From Branchiostoma floridae (taxonomy: Eukaryota > Chordata > Leptocardii > Amphioxiformes > Branchiostomatidae): a stretch of DNA of 64,000 nt. Below are positions 22,983 through 44,876 of the stretch, in pieces (the stretch's first letter is position 1; each line of letters opens with the position of its first letter). A program made the position numbers and the translations under genes. Under the pieces are notes generated by a model, which had not been told where the DNA came from, did not search any database, and saw nothing but the letters and a program-made list of their open reading frames with translations. The stretch is taken from the NCBI RefSeq assembly GCF_000003815.2, contig NC_049992.1, forward strand, positions 11,031,294 to 11,095,293, given 5' to 3'.

Positions 22983-23619
22983 CTGCAGAATTCCTTATCA
23001 TTACACGATTTTCTAGATGAAGAAGGTCAGTTGCTTCATTGACGATAGCTGTTACAAAAATTCTTTACAATGAAAACCTGACACATGTACGCATTATTTT
23101 GTCACCGAATGCATTATGGATCATTATGTTCCAAAGAATAATGATTTGGGTCTCACTTATCATAAAAATTGGAAATCAACCAAAATCGACCCAAACCGTT
23201 TGTTCTAAACCAAAACTATATAGACCGAAAACAACCGAAAACAAATAGAAAACTATCACAATCAACAGAAAACAAACCAAAAGCAACTGATATTAAACAG
23301 CGAACAACCGAAAACAAGATTCCATAGGATACAATCTCCTTGAAATACGGTGTTTACGGTGGGGCTAGGGTCTTTTATACCTACTTTAACGACATGATCA
23401 GACTAATCAATTAAAATGATCTTGATTCACGGGTGCGAATACACATATCCAGACAAAAGCATGTCGTTCAAAGTATGAAAATCACATCTTAGCAAAGAAG
23501 GCTACTGTAGTGTTTGCTAATAAATTATGTAAATAAACCCAAATGTGCATGATTTATATATGATGATTACCCCTCGTCCATGAGTTACAAAGTTGTTTTA
23601 GCGTTTTCGTTTTTTTCAG

Positions 23620-24510
23620 TAAGGCCATGTTGATTTGATTATATGGATGACATCCTCTGGGAACTCCAAAACTGATGCGATCGAGCGAATAAAAAAAAGT
23701 TTGGCCAAAAAAAAAAGTTGCCTTCAGTTGAAATCAAAGTGGCCAGGAAGGTTGAACATAGGACTAAAAACACATAGTATGGTATACCAATAGTTAGGTG
23801 TAGGGTCCAGTACATCATACGGGTGCAAAACATTTTTTTTCTTAGACCAATCCGAAAAAAACAGACCTGAAAAAAATTAGAGGAACAGGTTTCGCCAATT
23901 ACAAAATGGACACACTATGTCGGCAGGCATTTGGGGTCTTACCGGGGGCCAAGAAGACAACAAGAGAGAAGTCAAGTAGAGTTTATAGTCAATTGTACCA
24001 CAAAGTTTCTACAGTCAAAGGTACAGAGACAGTTAGTCTTTATTACATGGAGATGGGATTTTAAAATGACAGTGGGAGTCCAATAATCCACCAAACAGAT
24101 TCCTTTGTGGCAAAATTGACCAATCACCATTGTTTTGAGTAATGCCAGTTATCAAGTTTCCACAGACAATCAGGTCCAGGTTCAGGTCCGGACCTGGAAA
24201 TGATCCTCTGGACCTGAACGGGACCTATACCTGAATTTTCTGTACTGGTACCTCCTCCTACCAACAATAGATTTTTTCTTTCTGTCCTTTCACATCTTAT
24301 TCTTTGACTTTAGATTTATTTTGGCATTCTATGGCATTAGTTATCTGTTTCTGATACTTTTTTTTCAATCTACGGAATATTTGTGCTCATTTTACAGCTG
24401 CTTTGCACAATTTATTGTGTGGTCGAAAACTTTTTTTTTTTGGAAACGGCCGAAAATTGGTGCGAGCGCGGATGTCATCCATATAATCAAATCAACATGG
24501 CCTAATTACT
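23620..24510. mobile_element. Non-autonomous DNA transposon, ~0.9 kb, with ~34-bp terminal inverted repeats
   Basis: The left end reads AGGCCATGTTGATTTGATTA then TATGGATGACATCC, and the right end is its exact reverse complement. Poly(A) and poly(T) tracts follow symmetrically inside. No transposase is seen. Confidence 0.75.
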
Positions 24511-25677
24511 GTGAGTGAGTATTCACCAAATAAACAAAAATACCATCAAGATAACTTCAAATCAAATGATATTAGAAAAACAAAATGTATGCTGCTAACA
24601 TATATGATAGTAATGCCATTATTGATGGTAATGCCTAAACTACAGTGCAATTCAAGTAGCCTGTTGTTATTAATAAACTAGAAATGAAACTGAAACCTGC
24701 ATAGTGTTAAATTATTGGAATATAATGAAGGAATTCTTTAGCTTCACTTCAGGGTAAGTATCTTATCACAAGTACATGTCTGTTATATCCGAGTTTGAAG
24801 TGTATGTAAATGACTTTTAAGTTCCTGACACGTGTATGGGCATGTGCGAGAAATGTCTGCAGCTGATACCAAAGCTTGCGTCTGACATAGCTTAGTACAA
24901 TAACAGCGTTTGGGGTGAGTTGTCTTGTAATCAAGAAATGGTTATTGCCATTTAAAGGAAGGTGACCAACACATTAAAGTCAAATACATCAATGTAAATC
25001 ATCAATGGATCTCGATGTAGCTCTACCTATATGTAAAACGAAAAATGAATAGCAAAGTAAAACATGTAATTCTAGTAACAGACAAACTTCATTTTTACCA
25101 ATAATTATAGATTCAGATTCAGGTGCTCTAACGCGAAGTGTGACTAATGCTGTCGTTTGATTATGATCGAAAAATTGGATGGACGGATTTTTTTCATCGA
25201 TCACAAACTGATTTTTCCCAGGTCGCAAACTGCTCTCCTCGGCCAACCAACTCCTCTGGTGTGTTTTCAGTCTATTTGGCCAATTTCTACTATTTTTCCA
25301 GCGACCTTGGGAGCCTTGTAGAGGCTAAAATAATCAACAGATGCTGCAAAAACAGTTAAAATAATCACACCAGGGAAAAATCTATAAAATCATTTTAAAT
25401 CTAAAATCATTTTGTTACCGATTCGATTGATTTTCAAAGAATCATGTATCTTGATAATAAAGCCAAGTTCGTACGCAACGTTGATGTCGAATACGAATTT
25501 TCTTTTTGGACGTATGGGCACACTTCCGAAGAATTCCTTGATGTAGTGAGGTATGTTCAAGTTTGACGTGTATGTATCCTGACTAAAATCGTACTCCTAC
25601 TGGCCGGCCTTACCTTGAGTTGGCTGGCCAGCGTGAGATTGTGTAAACCATGTTGGGAAGTATAGAAAGCTAAATTT

Positions 25678-25970
25678 AGTTGTGTATGCAAATGACGTTA
25701 TGAAATTCTTGACACGTGCACGTGTCCGGACATGTGCAAAATGTCCGATGCACCAATATTACCTTTGACCCCCTCTGCATTTTACATAGCAGCATGAAAT
25801 TACAACATGAGGAGTTTGTTCCATGGAATACATAACTCGTTTCAATTGGCCAGTCTTGAATATTGAAGTGTATGCGTTTCTGACACATGTATGGACACGT
25901 GCGTGAAACGTTTGATATACCAGGCGTACACTTGACATAGCCAGACGTTATCGAATGCAGAAATTTTGTG
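25678..25970. repeat. Two diverged copies of the ACACGTG-containing dispersed repeat
   Basis: Both units have TGTATGC followed by a TTCTTGACACGTGCA-like or TTTCTGACACATGTA-like box and a CGTGT(G)C/GTGCG box, as at 15.05 kb and 24.80 kb. The copies are too diverged to define ends. Confidence 0.5.
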
Positions 25971-26531
25971 TAACCGACATCCATTTAATAGCTGAAATGA
26001 TGGATTTAGGTTTTCGCATTTTTCAATCATTTCAATCATTTTAGAATCCATATTGTATTCAGGAATATCTACACGACAACTCTTTGAAAGATGCTATAAA
26101 CCATTCAAGTTGCTAATTTGTTCAAAATGCAATTTGTAATGATTGTAAGACGACTTCAAATGATAAACTTAACACTGCTGCATATATGTGCGTTAATAAA
26201 ATATTGATCAAAGAAATGCTACAAAGTAATTCAATTAAATGAACGGTTGGACGTTATCTTTATGCATAATGAGGAACAATCAGCACAAATCTCGCGACAA
26301 AAAGAAATATCCAAAATCTATAAATATTTCACGGAGGTATGAGGTCTTTGATTTCTTGTTTGACAGAATCTGATTTTGTCAAATGGATACATACAAACAT
26401 ACATATAAAGTATGGATACATACATACATACATATATACATACATGTAAAGTGTGTTATAAAGTTGTGCGTCAAAAACGATAGTTCCTACATCGTACTAT
26501 TGAGAGCAGCGGGCAAAAATGACATACTTAC

Positions 26532-26665
26532 TTATTGCTGTCCGTCTTCAAGGGAATATCGCCACACTTGGTGCTGTCTTGAAGTCGTCTTTGGAAATCA
26601 GCACGTCTTTAGACAAAGTTGAAGAGGAGACAGTCATCGGCGTCGGGAAATTGTTTTCTTGGTTT
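26532..26665 (-). pseudogene. Decayed copy of DCX-EMAP exon E2
   Basis: On the minus strand an acceptor (GATGCAG|AAACC) is followed by sequence alignable with the first half of E2. Shared blocks are the Arg-rich CGACGCCGA, a CTAAAGACG(T/C)... block and AAGTGTGGCGATATTCCCTT GAAGA (E2 has AAGTGCGAAGATATTCCCTT GAAGA). A GTAAGTAT donor remains. In the E2 frame there is a TGA soon after the Arg run plus a frame change, so it cannot encode the repeat peptide. It could still be a noncoding 5' exon. Confidence 0.65.
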
Positions 26666-27205
26666 CTGCATCAAAATCAAGTTCACCATGTAAAGCTTGA
26701 AACTTGACGAAGGTATTCTGGCCTGTAAAAATCCTGTCCGTCAGTACAATATCAAAGTAGGACTAGAGGTAGTTCACAATGTTCAAGGGGTAATTATACA
26801 TTACGTGTACATTACGTGTTTTATGGCGATTTTTTCATTGATTATGCAAAAAGGGTCTTATTAGCTACGTCCATGAATGTTCCTCATTATGTAACCAACA
26901 GCCAAATCTATATCATTTATGTATAGCGATGGTTTACTTAGATTAACTTTCATAAAATCACAAGTATGATTTTACTGTTATGTACCACTAAGGAATATAC
27001 AGTAAGAATTGAAGATCGGAAATGACAAGTAATTAAAAGCAGGAGACCTTTAATCACCTATTTTGCGACTTTGAACGTCATAACAAAAGACATGCACAAA
27101 TCTTATGACTGGATCAACGTTTCCTAAGTCTATCGAACCAAACTGCACGAGCTCCGAATAAAAGGGCATTAAACAAGAAAATCATTATTTGACATGAAAA
27201 ATAAA

Positions 27206-27266
27206 AGAAGGTACCTGATAACCCGCTATCGTTAGTGACATAACTAAATGCGAGAATCCGATGCAG
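27206..27266 (-). pseudogene. Decayed copy of DCX-EMAP exon E1 with start codon lost
   Basis: Minus-strand sequence CTGCATCGG...ACTAACGATAGCGGGTTATCAG|GTACC parallels E1 (ATGCATCGG...CTGACGATAGCGGTATCTCAG|GTGAAG). It keeps the DSG(L/I)SG coding end and the donor, but the ATG is CTG. It lies in a segment duplicated again at about 28.1-28.3 kb. Confidence 0.55.
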
Positions 27267-28094
27267 TTTACACGAGCTGTTTCGTAGAAATTCGACGACA
27301 AATGCCACAAACAAACAACTAACCGATTTGACAGAATAGTGTTAAACTTTGATTGATTGTTATGAAGGCTAAAAATAGGACAGTCAAGTGCATTTGAAGT
27401 ATAAAAGAACCAATGTGTGAGAGTGGGCCTGCCATTGGTTGCGCTAAGAGCTTGGGGGATTATGTAATATTGTATGAGGATGCTTGGTCGTTCCGCTTTG
27501 TTTCAGACTCAATTGTTTTTCATTTCGTAATACCGGACCCTACATACTGGCTCATTCTCGAGCCCGCGGCAGAGCTTTTTGTTTCCCTCGTAAGAGTAGC
27601 ATAGGCGTTGTGCAGCGTTATGAGAAGTAGTTGAAATGACAACTGAAGGACGCTTTAACGGATACCCGGATGAATGAAGGCGTCACGCAATGATACAAAT
27701 TTTAAGACAAAAATTACCACATTTTTACATGGTATAAACACACCTAACGGGGTAGGGGGAATAAAAATAAATCTATATAACACCTTTGCTACATTATAAA
27801 CCATTTTAAACTTTTGAAAGCTACGTTTTGTATCAGAGTAACATACAAGACATAGCACATTTCATGGCCACGTACGCGGTTTACTAGTATTTTCTTCTTC
27901 TTTTGCAATGAAGAGGTGGCCTTCGTTAGGGTTGTTCTCTTCTAGGTACCTCTGTCCATTGTCATTGTCATTTTGACTATGAAAACACCATTGATCCTTT
28001 GCCAAACCGCATGAACTTCAAATAGGAGAATTACTAGACAATTTGAATTTTTAATTTCAATTACTAGTACATGTACATTAAAAAAGACAGGCAT

Positions 28095-28300
28095 GAAATG
28101 CATGGACCGCTAACCTTAGGATCATAGCTGAAGACGAGACCCCGCCCGTCCGCTGTTTTGTACAAACCCGTCGACAAATGCGAAAAATGACTTTCCGCAA
28201 ATTTGTCAGAATGGTGTCAAGACCTTGATTGATCGTTTTGAATGTAAAAAAAAACATGCCAACCAAGTGCATTTGAAGTAAGAACACGTGAGATCGGGTC
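28095..28300 (-). repeat. Second duplicate of the 27.2-27.4 kb segment, more decayed
   Basis: It aligns with 27.21-27.40 kb through several blocks: CAAGTGCATTTGAAGT, a CATTCTGACAAATTTG block (27.3 kb: TATTCTGTCAAATCGG), a CATTTGTCGACGG block and GCTATGATCCTAAGGTTAGC GG. The donor site is destroyed here, so this copy is not a usable exon. Confidence 0.6.
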
Positions 28301-28433
28301 TGCTATTGGCTGCGCTTGGAGCCTTCTACGGCCTAGGTCCCAATTACCAACCCGGGGCCCGGCCGGGTAGCCGTCGGAAACGAAAAATACGATATAAAAG
28401 ACACCAAAACACACAGAACGTTAGGCTAGGGTC

Positions 28434-29802
28434 ACAATTGGCCCGGTGCCCGTCAGGGATGTAGCCCCGGCCGGGCTCTGAAGTCGGGCGGACACCGGCT
28501 GTTTACCGGCTGTCGTGGTCACAATCAAACGTTGCCTTTACGCTGCCCCGTGGGGGTCCCGGGGTGTTCCGGCGGGCACCCCGTCATTTTTCTTTAAAAA
28601 ATTTCCACCTTCCTAGGTTCGTCTCCGGCAGACACCCGTCAGATGTTCTGACGGTGTCCTGTAGTCACCTCTGCGGGGTCCGACAGGGTAACGTTTGTCC
28701 CTCACAGCCCGGTGGGGCAGTTATAGGGTCCCTGCCGCATGCCCTGCGAACAACGGCAGGGAACCAGGCAGGCTTCTGGTGGGCACTCGTCATATTTAAG
28801 GGGTATAAAAACAAGCATTGCCTGCATTCAATTATGGTAGTACATCACTGAACTTGGAGTACTGGTGCGGTACGTCGGGGTGCGTTCACTGCAGCACGGT
28901 TGTTTTCGCCAACTTTTCCTCGCACTCGCACTGACGTGCGGCACTGTTACATTTCTAAACTAAATGAACATGTTATATATAATTTTTAATGTGGGCGGAT
29001 GACTTGCCAAACTGTTGAGGCCTATATTTTTATATTTGTAAAACGAAAAAAAAGGCTTATGTGTCCGAATGACTGCAAGTTTGGCGTTCCGTCGGCCAAT
29101 TGCAGAGGAAACGTCCTTCTTCAGCCAAACATCTTTTTTCAGCTTGTTTCTGTAGTCTGGGGTTGTAATATCGTAAAAAGCATAGTAGCTTTCTATGAAG
29201 GAGGCTATCTGTTCGTCCTGTTTCTCAGTGATGCAGGCTATTATGTGGTCTGTTGTGTGGTGTGTCGTCCTATCCCCCTCTGTTGCCCTTGTCTGCAGGA
29301 GTTTGGCTGTTGCTGAATTCTTCCGCCTGCCTAGTGGGCTAAGGGCTGTTTCCCCTTGTCTTCTCCTTTCCCTTGGTATAGCGCTATGCACTTGACCCCA
29401 CTGTAATACGCGTAAGAACTGCACTGCGATACGTGTAAGTTCACAGCTTTTGTCCTTTCACATGATCTGTGACGTCACATATTTGACCCGGTATTACGAA
29501 TTACACACTTTTATTCTGTAAACCTGGTCTTCGACGTAACGAATTTATTCCGACAGACTGCCGGTAACCGGAGGGGTCCCTCTCGGTGTTGTCACGATTA
29601 GGTCGCGGGGTGGTTGTACGAGCGGGTCCCTGGTTCATTTTAAGTCAGACTTAAATTGAGCCAGGGTCCCGGCCGGGCCTCAAAATGCCCCGGCAGCCGC
29701 GAGGTGTCCCACAGGGCAACGCAGGGGTCACGCCCGAAAGTGCAAAAAAACAGCCCGTGAACTGCCCGGTAGGGCCCCTTTTTCCAATTGTGACCTAAGC
29801 CT
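28434..29802. mobile_element. Inner PIF/Harbinger-like element with TTA target duplication
   Basis: Left end GGCTAGGGTCACAATTGG and right end CCAATTGTGACCTAAGCC form the terminal inverted repeat, and a TTA triplet flanks both sides. A 3-bp TWA duplication is the hallmark of PIF/Harbinger. It carries the MADF-like fragment at 28960-29424 but no DDE transposase, so it is non-autonomous. Confidence 0.72.
28960..29424 (-). CDS. MADF/Myb-SANT-like protein fragment inside the Harbinger-like element
   Basis: A 154-codon frame. Its middle reads EQIASFIESYYAFYDITTPD then YRNKLKKDVWLKKD, which fits the MADF pattern: a helix with a hydrophobic core, YD, Y-N, and a Lys-rich stretch ending near a Trp. 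MADF/Myb-like DNA-binding proteins are the second protein of many PIF/Harbinger transposons and guide the transposase to the ends. The domain is incomplete at its C-terminal side (the WxxIA helix is degenerate), so this is probably a relic. It could also be part of a spliced transposon gene. Confidence 0.5.
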   Translation of the reverse strand: MQFLRVLQWGQVHSAIPRERRRQGETALSPLGRRKNSATAKLLQTRATEGDRTTHHTTDHIIACITEKQDEQIASFIESYYAFYDITTPDYRNKLKKDVWLKKDVSSAIGRRNAKLAVIRTHKPFFSFYKYKNIGLNSLASHPPTLKIIYNMFI

Positions 29803-30279
29803 TAACAAAATTAGTCATGAGCATAATTTGTGTATATTCCTTGGTAAACACTTTTATTTTTAGCTTCCGCAAACATCCTGGCTGGGCCCCGGTTTGGAAA
29901 TGGGACCTAAGCCTAAGGCATTGTACGACACCCCTTTAAGGTATGCCCAGTGCCACTGTCGTTTGGACCAAAAAACACAGATGAAAGGGTAGAGAAAGCC
30001 GCATTGTGTGGAGGTTATAAAGTCGCAAAAAGTAGCTATTCTTCTGTCAGCACAACGAAACAGGTTTACCAAAGTCCACCTCCATGTACATATGCGCGGG
30101 GTACTTACCGAGATGTCTCTGATAAGACATCCATTTAATCGCTCGTTCGGAAAGTAAAGCTTCGGGCGTCATGCAACAGACATACAGAATATTACAGATG
30201 GAGCCACCTGTACATGTGTACAGACTGAGTGATTGACCAAGAAGGCAAAAACCTACAAAACAAGACTAAACTCACCGGC

Positions 30280-30303
30280 CGGAGTCCCGTGCTTCTCCAT
30301 GCA
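30280..30303 (-). other. Possible very short upstream first exon (candidate only)
   Basis: On the minus strand, ATGGAGAAGCACGGGACTCC is followed by GGCCG|GTGAGT, a strong donor. It would encode MEKHGTPA and end in phase 1, the phase needed to join DCX-EMAP exon E2. It is too short to claim on sequence alone. Confidence 0.2.
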
Positions 30304-30439
30304 AAGAAACAGCAAATGAGAGACGAGGTTTTCTCGCAGTTCTATTTCTACCCAGCAGGTGATGAGATCTTGGCAACGTTGTTCAGATTAGGATACTCAA
30401 ATGGTGCCACATGCTGCATTTCTGCAAGGGTTTAAGTTT

Positions 30440-32924
30440 GGTATGAAAGGAATAATCTGGAGAGGAATTTTTACAAGAGCTTGTGCTTTGGATTCTAAGG
30501 ACGTCCAACAAACTGACCATTTCCATCGTAGCAAGTTTTAGCAAATCAGTTTTTGGGTAAGACCAAATTTTCTATTCCCTGCAAGACCAAATACATGTGC
30601 ACGTTGGAACATATATTCGATATATTTTTGAGCTGATATACTTAAGAAGCATTGCTGCTTAGATCTACCGACATCACATTTGTTCAGTGTTATTGGCAAT
30701 ATTTATTTCCTTAACTGGAAATCTCCAAACAGAGCGAGGATCATGGTACATGAAATGCTTCAGACGGTAGCGTCACTGTAGGAAGGAATTTCTTTAGTGG
30801 GTGGCACGTGTGCTCTCTTATGGATTAACATTCCGCTTGCGGTAAGTAATTCCACTTGGCCACTTTGAGGACATGTTATCTTTTTATCGTGGTCACAAAA
30901 AGCTATGAACGCACTCATTCTAAGCCGCTATTTACTGAAATACATTTTCAGTGTGTCTCTCTTTCTGTGTAATGTTATAGCTCCCTCTTTGTTTGTATAT
31001 CTAGAGAAAGATACATTTTTTTGTCATTTATATTTGCTTGTATTTGATATTCCGTTGGAATAGACATGTATTTTTTAAATCAGTTATCGTATGTATACAT
31101 GTACACTCTCTCACGGGGATCTAAGCTTAAAGAATATCGCAAAACATCTTTGAGCCTGAGCCTAACTTCCATTCTTCTACTTTCTGCTGCACCCAAGAGC
31201 CCATTTGACCGTGATCGTCCAGTGGTTTGAAGTATTTGAAATGCCAGATTTAAGACTGCGCTGAGGGGATTTGGGGAATTAAGTTAATCGGATAACTCCG
31301 GCCGTACTGGATCAATAGATATCCGGCAGGTGCTATATTATACCATAATTGTTTGCTGGAGCGGTGTCTTTGTATTGATCTCTTCAGATAGCTCTCGTCG
31401 GTTCTTCCGTGTGGCTGGTCCGTCCTGTGTTCATGTCAACAGTAACATCAAATGGTGCCGCAAATATTCAGTTCCAATAAGAGCAGTAACGTTACTAAGG
31501 GATTAGTTTTAGAAAAAAAGTATGTGTGGGAAAATTACGTTTATAGTAAACTGCCGCGGACAGGGCGTTAACAGTCGAACAGGACACGTGTGCATTTCCC
31601 AACTTGCAGGGTTCGTTGAAGTTTCTTTGCGGTTTTGTTTCATGGTATGTTGCCATGATTGGCATCAAACAAATTGAAGATATTTCAACGCAATGACGTT
31701 ACTCGTGCATTACTTGATTGGTGCTCACAAACACCTAACAGCACATTTCGAACATTACAGTCTCATTAAATGCACGACTGACAATCTACTGTCAATGTTA
31801 TCATTGAGCACACGTCACAAGTGCGTTGTCTGATTCGGGCAATTAGACGTCGTACCAAACAACATGAAAATAATTGCCATCTCGTTAACTTCCCACCGAA
31901 GAATGCCATCCGTATATTTGAATATCATCCACGCATGTCTCTTGATCATGAATGCCTTCCTTTTGATTAACACCCACTTAGACAAGCTATTCATATAAAC
32001 CTCAAAACATAAATTCATAAATTTGACATCATCAGGCATACGCACAAAAGATAACGTCATATAAAATTAGGGCTGTTCAGTATTATGACAACTGTTTGGC
32101 CCATCATAATCATTGTTTAACTGAAGTCGTTTGTTTTTAACATTATTGCTTCTTTCTGTTTTATGTAAAAGTTCTTACTGGCGCCGTCAAGAGGTTTTGC
32201 ATCAATAGCACACACAAAGAACACATGCACAGCCTAGTCACGTTGACAATCACTGTGATCTCAGCCAAATCTAGGTCAAAAATTAGCGATTTACCTTAAG
32301 TGATACTTGAATCCTCTCATAGCAGTTGTACCTCCTTGATAAATATTCTGCACTCCAGAACATAAGTGACCACGAGTAACACCATATTTCCCGAGTGACC
32401 TCAAGTAACACCCAGGCCATCATATGATTTCCCTGGTAACATAGGTCCTTGGTGGCTCATGATCAGAGTGCAGAAAAGTTTAAACGGTTTGCGCAGTATG
32501 TCACTGAGCAGCTTGTTCTTGGCCTTAAACATCTGTATCGTTATAAAAGAAAACTCAATGTATGATCCATCGCAAATGTATCTGGTAACATAAAGTGGAT
32601 AAAGATAATCATGAGCACAGCAATGGCGGATTAAACCGTGTGGAATCCAGTGGAACCGCTGCTGACATTGATTCAATGTGCTACTGCCAACGGATAATGG
32701 TGATGATGGCTAAAGAGTTACGGAACACAGCATGCTATTATAGTAAGTATCAGGTATATTAGCACACACTGTGGTGCGAGACCACCACCCGTAGGTCAAA
32801 GACTAAAGGTCACAGTTCACGTGAGACCGGTGTCAGGCGGTATCAGTACACGTGTGAAAAACAGCTGTGTTTCACAGCTCCTTAAAACTTGGGACCCGAG
32901 AGTCTATAACTTTATTGTCCTACC
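30440..32924. other. Intergenic region upstream of SRM
   Basis: About 2.5 kb with no coding exon, RNA gene or clear repeat that I can support. The SRM promoter must lie at its right end; I see no convincing TATA box near 32.8-32.9 kb. Confidence 0.6.
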
Positions 32925-42659
<9,735 letters not shown>

Positions 42660-44876
42660 TGACAGCTGAAAACATATTTATTTCAAACTGTAGGATGCAG
42701 ATATGTCTTCACTTGACTCTACCAGTGTACTGTTGGAGTTACATGTTAGAATGTACCTGAGGTAGAGATTCAATCTACAAAGTGAAATGGCAAGAGACTG
42801 AGAGTATGGATGAGGTGAATTACACCAACCTTTCTGTCAGAAATCAATGTTAAAGGTTTATTGCATAACAGTGGAAGCAATTATAACAAATGTGTGAAAA
42901 TACCATTTCACAATCTCACAAATTGGTCAATGTTAACATTGTTGATCCTGCCACTTACCCATGTAGTAATAGTTAATTACATGCATTATCTTGTCTAATT
43001 TGTAAAAATCATTTTAGATGGAATAGTGGAACTAATAGATTAAAAAAACAGTGACGCAAAATCGACTTATTTTAGCTAATTATGATTATGAACAATAGCT
43101 TTACAAGAACTAAAATCCATCCACAACAGCAGTTGAACTTGAACGTTCTTAGCAAGAAGAGCATGCTATTTATATTATTTGTGTTAGGTGAGATGTTCTT
43201 AGAACTACTTCTGTATTATCAAATTCATGAGTTGCAATTCAAAGATGGAGGTTGGTGATTTCAAGATACTTGTGTCTGTCAATCTGTTTCAGCATTTGTG
43301 GATGTGTCTGGAATTTTTCCAAGAACACCAACAGATATATTGTAAAAGTTTGTGTAGGTGCCAAATATGTACAATGAAGAAATGTAAAGCACAGCCTTTA
43401 GTTTGTGGTGCATTAATTGAGAATTGTTGTAATAGTACTGTTGTAAACAGCTATAATTGACTTAAGTACAGTTGGCAAGTGAAGTGCAAAAGGAGTCCAT
43501 ATTTTCTCAGCTCAGATAGTTAGCTAGTCAGACCGATGACTTAGTAGCGAATATTGCCATTCAATTATGCAATCTCAGATTTCTTATTATCATTAAGCAG
43601 ATGGAAGCATTCCCACCCCAAGACAATACTGGCTCTGCAGACCTGTGTTTGATAGATGTCACTGTTGTACCTAGTTTTCAGGACAAAGTTAATGTGGAGA
43701 TGATTCTTCATGTCTTGAATACAGAAATAAAGAAATGTAGAAGTACAGAAACACAAAAATGAGTTGGTTGTATTTATGCTACATGTCCAGAACAAATGAA
43801 CAACATCAGATCACCACTGTTTTTATGAATGATATGAATTTGTAAAATCTGGCAAATTACACAGGTATCTACCATGTAATGAAATAAACTACACTTCTGA
43901 CACATTTATAATTTCTAAATAGAAATACAGTATACATTATTTGGCACAACAATTGGCCACTTTTAAATTAATCCTGGTGTCAAGGATCCATGCAGCAGTA
44001 TAATCAAATAATGGATATTACTATGCAAACGTACTGTTGTTATAAGTAAACTTTTCAGTTTCTACAGACTTATAAATTGTACGTCTGGAAAAAAAAGGAC
44101 ATGACATGTGAAATCTATTGCAATCATGGTCACTAGTTGACTGCAGATTTCTTTATTTTTGTCAGCCAGTTCATAAAACTTCTAAGAGCCTCAGACTCTT
44201 TGAACAGCGGCAAACCTTCAGAAAATGAAGATTTCACATTAATGATTAAGCAATGTTCAACACATTGGGAGCTCTTCATATTGGCAACATATAGATAGGT
44301 ATCATCACCTAGTACCATTAAACTACAAAGACTGCATCAAAATAATACATCCACATTAATTTACTCAATGCTTCCCCTCAGAAAATACCTAAATCCAAAT
44401 ACATAGACTCAAACATCAATACATACTGTAACATAACTACTAGTACATGGTAAATTTGAACCTATTCTATATTTGCTTTTTTCATGACTGTTAAAGATTG
44501 ATATTAACAGACATACTGAAGCCAGCTCCTTATTTCTTAAGTCTTACAGTAAGACCACGTGAATGCAACAATATGACAGCTACAAATGATAAATGGTAAC
44601 AAACCTCACAGATACCTCACAGCTTGAGTTAGCAAGACCTGAATATCTACTGACAATAAAACATTTTATCATTCTTCAGATACTGTTAGCATTTTGTAGA
44701 AGGTGTACACATATTTTGAGACAAGATTAAATAGCAGCAAACAAGTACATGTACATAATACAACAGGACACAACTTAGAATTTAAATATGTGATTGTACG
44801 TATGTATTTCCTCCCTGTAATACTGAGTATATCACTGATATACTACTAGTACTTCATCAGCCTAATGATGTCATTA
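42660..44876. other. Convergent 3' regions of SRM (+) and UBIAD1 (-)
   Basis: AT-rich DNA with no coding exon. Possible polyadenylation signals are AATAAA on the plus strand at 43726 and near 43882 (SRM side) and AATAAA on the minus strand at 44157-44152 (UBIAD1 side). If all are used, the two 3'UTRs end within a few hundred bases of each other. Confidence 0.45.

Larger units (their letters stand above)
28332..29915. mobile_element. PIF/Harbinger-like element containing a second nested one
   Basis: Outer ends: a CTAGGTCCCAATTACCAACC block then a GGGGCCCGGCC box at the left, mirrored by GGGCCCCGGTTTGGAAATGG then GACCTAAGCC at the right. The ends resemble the 5488-5750 element. Inside lies a second, better preserved element (28434-29802). 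The outer flanks are not perfectly duplicated, so the outer copy is older or rearranged. Confidence 0.65.

Noticed and set aside
24989..25246. Minus frame starting MAEESSLRPGKNQF as a possible extra DCX-EMAP exon
   Set aside because: A donor-like site is absent at a suitable place and the sequence does not resemble E1-E3; kept as chance ORF.
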